Shown here: piece after piece, positions 7,193 to 9,729 of the stretch
Layout of the letters: each line of letters opens with the position of its first letter
How positions within the stretch are numbered: the first letter of the stretch is position 1
NCBI GenBank assembly: GCA_903861055.1
Contig: CAIOSU010000060.1
Location: forward strand, 1 to 9,729
DNA from: an uncultured bacterium
Lineage (GTDB): Bacteria; Bacteroidota; Bacteroidia; Chitinophagales; CAIOSU01
Reading direction: 5' to 3'
Length of the DNA: 9,729 nt
Program-made: the position numbers and the translations under genes
The notes under the pieces: generated by a model
Told to the model about the DNA's origin: nothing
The model's database searches: none
Seen by the model: only the letters and a program-made list of their open reading frames with translations

Positions 7193-7198
7193 CTCCTT
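7193..7198 (-). promoter_or_regulatory. Shine-Dalgarno sequence of the pirin-family gene
   Basis: AAGGAG on the minus strand, 8 bases before the ATG at 7184. It is the only good Shine-Dalgarno sequence in front of a gene in this window, which is unusual for Bacteroidota, and it supports the chosen start. Confidence 0.65.
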
Positions 7199-7211
7199 GT
7201 TTTTATTGATT

Positions 7212-7225
7212 AATGTTTGAACATT
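7212..7225. promoter_or_regulatory. Palindrome upstream of the pirin-family gene, possible operator
   Basis: AATGTT-TG-AACATT is a perfect 6-base inverted repeat with a 2-base spacer, centred about 35 bases before the pirin ATG. It is bracketed by two copies of ATTGATTA (7205-7212 and 7223-7230), 18 bases apart. Position and symmetry suggest binding of a dimeric regulator; none is encoded nearby. Confidence 0.4.
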
Positions 7226-7262
7226 GATTACAATAATAAGACAAATCTTCGAAACGAAAAGT

Positions 7263-7279
7263 TCAATAAAAATTATTGA
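7263..7279. promoter_or_regulatory. Second palindrome in the pirin/phoD-like intergenic region
   Basis: TCAATAA-AAA-TTATTGA is a perfect 7-base inverted repeat with a 3-base spacer, lying near the middle of the divergent intergenic region. Its right half begins ATTGACTA, similar to the ATTGATTA repeats nearby. A role in control of either gene is inferred from position only. Confidence 0.35.
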
Positions 7280-7337
7280 CTAATATAGGGTTAATACAAA
7301 TGGGCTATATTTATCAGTGCATATTAACTTTTGCAGC

Positions 7338-8753
7338 ATGAAACATACGCTAGTACTATCTATTGGAGCCCTTTTATTGTTGGTAGGTTGCCAAACGGGC
7401 ACTCAAACAAATAATACGGCAGTTGAAGAAGTAGCATGCACTAAAAAATTGGTTGCTGGGCCCATGTTAGGTTATATTGAGCACCGAGAGGCTGTAATAT
7501 GGTTAGAAGTAGGTCTGGACGTTCGCGAAGCCAAAATTGTTTATTACCCTATCGACTCGCCTAAAAAAAGCAACTATGTAAACTTGGAACTTTGGCAAGA
7601 GGGTAGAGGCCCGAGAGTGCATTTCTATTTGCCAGAGCTGGCTATAAATACTGCTTACCAATATGACATTTATTTGGACGGGAAGAAGCAGGAGTTTGAT
7701 TACCCTACCCAATTCAAAACCCGCACCCTGTGGGAATACCGCACCGATGCGCCCGACCTTACATTTCTGTTTGGTTCGTGCAACTACATAAACGATAGCA
7801 TTTATGACCGTGCAGGTGAACCTTATGGGCAGGATACTAAGATATTTGAGACCCTCGCAAAGCAACCTGCCGACTTTATGCTTTGGCTGGGCGACAATAC
7901 CTATTACCGCCCTGCCGATTACAGCTCGGCAAGCGGCATGGCCTACCGAAACAGGCACACGCGCAGCCTACCGGCCCTTCAGCCGTTATTGGCAGCCATG
8001 AGCCACTACGCTATTTGGGATGACCACGATTACGGGCCAAACGATGGCGATAAAACCTATGACTTGAAGCAAGAAAGCCTAAGACTATTTAAGGAGTATT
8101 GGGGCAATAAAACTTACGGCGAAGCGGGCAATGCTGGCGTGTACAGCAAAATTCAAATGGCCGATGCGGAATTCTTTTTACTGGATGACCGATACCACCG
8201 CAGCCCTAACGCTTATCCAAACAAGCATACCGAAAAGGAGTTTTTGGGCAATCGGCAAATGCAATGGCTCAAAGAGGGATTATTGGCCTCGAATAAATAC
8301 GTGAATTTTAGGTTTATTGTAGTGGGCAGCCAAGTACTAAACCCCGTAAATGAGTTTGAGTGCTTTAGGCACTTTACCAGTGAGTGGGATGAATTGATGG
8401 AGTTTATAGTGCAGCACCGTATTGAGGGCGTGGTGTTTTTGAGCGGTGACAGGCATATGACAGAGATGAACTCATTTCAACCAGGTAAGGAGTTTTATGT
8501 GCTATATGATGTTACTTCGTCGCCGCTTACGTCACGGGCATTTACTACTATTGCCGACCACAAAGAATATAGCAACCCTGCCCGTGTGGAGGGTACTTTG
8601 CTGCCGGAGCAAAATTTTGTAAAGGCAAGCATTACAGGCTCGTTTTTGAACGATGACCGCACACTTACTTTCGAAGCTATAGATGCCAATTGGAAAGTGA
8701 GGTGGACGAAATCTTTCCATGAGCGAGATTTAAAAATGCCCAATGGAGAGTAG
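7338..8753 (+). CDS. PhoD-like metallophosphoesterase lipoprotein
   Basis: Probably a cell-envelope phosphodiesterase or alkaline phosphatase of the PhoD family, 471 residues. The start is the ATG at 7338, because it gives a lipoprotein signal peptide with lipobox LLVGC and lipidated C18; an in-frame GTG at 7317 would put seven odd residues in front. Residues about 37-130 form an N-terminal Ig/fibronectin-like domain of the PhoD_N type. The catalytic domain has the family metal-site motifs in order: FGSCN (145-149, metal-ligand Cys148), WLGDNTYY (183-190), HTRSLPALQ, IWDDHDYGPND (226-236), LLDDRYHR (281-288), GSQVLN (330-335), and FLSGDRHMTE (367-376). All expected ligands look present, so it is probably active. 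The substrate is not predictable; phosphate esters or phospholipid and teichoic-type diesters are known for the family. No clear promoter or terminator was found. Divergent from the pirin gene. Confidence 0.93.
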   Translation: MKHTLVLSIGALLLLVGCQTGTQTNNTAVEEVACTKKLVAGPMLGYIEHREAVIWLEVGLDVREAKIVYYPIDSPKKSNYVNLELWQEGRGPRVHFYLPELAINTAYQYDIYLDGKKQEFDYPTQFKTRTLWEYRTDAPDLTFLFGSCNYINDSIYDRAGEPYGQDTKIFETLAKQPADFMLWLGDNTYYRPADYSSASGMAYRNRHTRSLPALQPLLAAMSHYAIWDDHDYGPNDGDKTYDLKQESLRLFKEYWGNKTYGEAGNAGVYSKIQMADAEFFLLDDRYHRSPNAYPNKHTEKEFLGNRQMQWLKEGLLASNKYVNFRFIVVGSQVLNPVNEFECFRHFTSEWDELMEFIVQHRIEGVVFLSGDRHMTEMNSFQPGKEFYVLYDVTSSPLTSRAFTTIADHKEYSNPARVEGTLLPEQNFVKASITGSFLNDDRTLTFEAIDANWKVRWTKSFHERDLKMPNGE

Positions 8754-8792
8754 ACGCTTGAAAAAATAGCTCTCGCGTGCAACGTTAAGCCA

Positions 8793-8822
8793 ATGTAAAA
8801 GCTCTATTTTGATATAACTTTG
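8793..8822 (+). promoter_or_regulatory. Promoter of the SprB-repeat gene
   Basis: TAACTTTG at 8815-8822 is a perfect match to TAnnTTTG. ATG at 8793-8795, exactly 19 bases before, matches two of three bases of the -33 TTG. Transcription would start near 8829, only about 8 bases before the ATG at 8837, so the mRNA would be almost leaderless. Confidence 0.6.
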
Positions 8823-8836
8823 CAAAAAATAGTGCT

Positions 8837-9729
8837 ATGCCACAGGGATATCGGGTTTTGTTTTTACTCACCATTTTATGGTGCTTTGCATCAATTGATG
8901 TATATGGTCAATGTGGTACCTTGGCCATTACTGGCGTAAGCTCTACATCCGTATCGTGCAATGGCGGCAGCAACGGCACTATTACCGTTCAAACCAGCGG
9001 TGGCACCGGGCCGTTTACGTATACCAATGGCACATCTACGGCAATTGGCGGATCGGCTGCGTTTGGGTCTAGTTCTACACTTAGCACTACCAGCAGCGGC
9101 AGCACCAGTGTTTGGTGGTCGCCAGGCACCTGCACTGATGGTTCATGGGTTTACAATGGCTCAAGCGGCTGCCCAGCAGGTTCGGCAAGGTTTAGTCGCA
9201 ATGCTGCTTTTGCCGGTTGTTTTTTACGTTCTCCTCAAACTAATATGAATGGGGTGAATCTAGTAAGCATCACCTTTGATGTATCTCATTCATACGATGC
9301 ACAGCGGCCTAACGACCGTGCAAGATTTTATTGCTGGGTAAACAACGGCTACCCAAGTGCACCTACCACAGTAAATGGTGTTAGCGGAAATTTTTTGAAT
9401 TTCAACCAAAGTCGCACTTGCCAATCGGTTACCGTAACCCTTGATTTAAGTTCGGTGCCAACAAACTCACGAAGTGACTTCTTGTTTTATATTGAAACTG
9501 ATTGCCAATACAACAATTGCTCTAGCTATTTTATGGAGGTTGATAATATACAATTTGCCCAAGGCTCCTCTTTCCAGAGTAGCAATACCTTTACTGGCCT
9601 ACCGGCTGGCAATTACCCCATTACCGTCCAAGATGCGAACGGGTGCACGCTTACCTATGCCAGCAACCCGGTAGTGGTTACCCAACCCAACGCGCTGTCA
9701 GTTACTACTAGCTTTACCAGCCCTACTGC
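8837..9729 (+). CDS. Secreted SprB-repeat surface protein, 5' part (runs off the window)
   Basis: The open frame from ATG 8837 runs without a stop to the window end (297 residues and 2 bases), so only the N-terminus is seen. The signal peptide (about residues 1-24, hydrophobic core VLFLLTILWCFA) is cut before Gln25. SprB repeats are found in large T9SS-exported adhesins, including the Flavobacterium gliding protein SprB. Residues 38-66 look like the first half of such a repeat (VSCNGGSNGTITVQTSGGTG then PFTY). Its second half (TFTGLPAGNYPITVQDANGC and the linker VVVTQPNAL) comes only at about 251-287. Between them lie about 180 residues rich in Cys (C99, C112, C128, C166, C195, C223, C228), beta-rich and ending in FMEVDNIQF, resembling a jelly-roll or carbohydrate-binding-like domain. 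The C-terminus, presumably with more repeats and a sorting domain, is outside. A promoter lies just upstream. Confidence 0.85.
   Translation, partial: MPQGYRVLFLLTILWCFASIDVYGQCGTLAITGVSSTSVSCNGGSNGTITVQTSGGTGPFTYTNGTSTAIGGSAAFGSSSTLSTTSSGSTSVWWSPGTCTDGSWVYNGSSGCPAGSARFSRNAAFAGCFLRSPQTNMNGVNLVSITFDVSHSYDAQRPNDRARFYCWVNNGYPSAPTTVNGVSGNFLNFNQSRTCQSVTVTLDLSSVPTNSRSDFLFYIETDCQYNNCSSYFMEVDNIQFAQGSSFQSSNTFTGLPAGNYPITVQDANGCTLTYASNPVVVTQPNALSVTTSFTSPT

Noticed and set aside
7503..7958. A 151-codon minus-strand frame
   Set aside because: It is antisense to the conserved catalytic part of the phoD-like gene, and its product resembles no family I know.
8961..9248. A 95-residue Ala/Leu-rich plus-strand frame
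   Set aside because: It lies wholly inside the SprB-repeat gene in another frame and has no start signals; the long frame from 8837 has a signal peptide, recognisable repeats and a promoter.

Overview
The window looks like a chromosomal segment of a Bacteroidota bacterium. Supporting signs are a surface protein with a type A C-terminal sorting domain for the type IX secretion system (T9SS), the start of a SprB-repeat surface protein, signal peptides cut just before Gln, upstream elements matching the Bacteroidota -7 consensus TAnnTTTG, and a near absence of Shine-Dalgarno sequences. MiaE implies aerobic growth. The lineage cannot be resolved further by reading alone.

Layout: (1) 1-425, 3' end of thymidine kinase (tdk), plus strand. 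(2) 616-2625, a large T9SS-secreted protein with Ig/PKD-like repeats, closed by a strong terminator at 2645-2687. (3) 2626-3078, no protein gene; it holds that terminator, a small region of competing inverted repeats, and a minus-strand tRNA-Ala(GGC) with its own terminator and promoter. (4) 5156-3079 on the minus strand, a two-gene operon: miaE (tRNA hydroxylase) followed by a conserved protein of unknown function. (5) 6273-5368 minus, a response regulator whose output is an RsbW-like ATPase domain, with a good promoter. (6) 7184-6471 minus, a pirin-family cupin with a rare Shine-Dalgarno sequence; a period-7 repeat abuts its stop codon. (7) 7185-7337, a divergent intergenic region with two clean palindromes. 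(8) 7338-8753 plus, a PhoD-like phosphoesterase lipoprotein. (9) 8837 to the window end, a secreted SprB-repeat protein, truncated by the window, in which a roughly 180-residue Cys-rich segment appears to split one SprB repeat.

How the genes fit together: this is mostly ordinary core and surface-protein territory rather than a mobile island. I see no transposase, integrase, phage gene, CRISPR array or toxin-antitoxin pair. The two secreted proteins (616 and 8837) would be exported by Sec and then the T9SS. MiaE and the conserved unknown protein are the only tightly coupled pair. The most interesting points are the interrupted SprB repeat, the unknown miaE partner whose database labels are not supported by its sequence, and the palindromes between the pirin and phoD-like genes.
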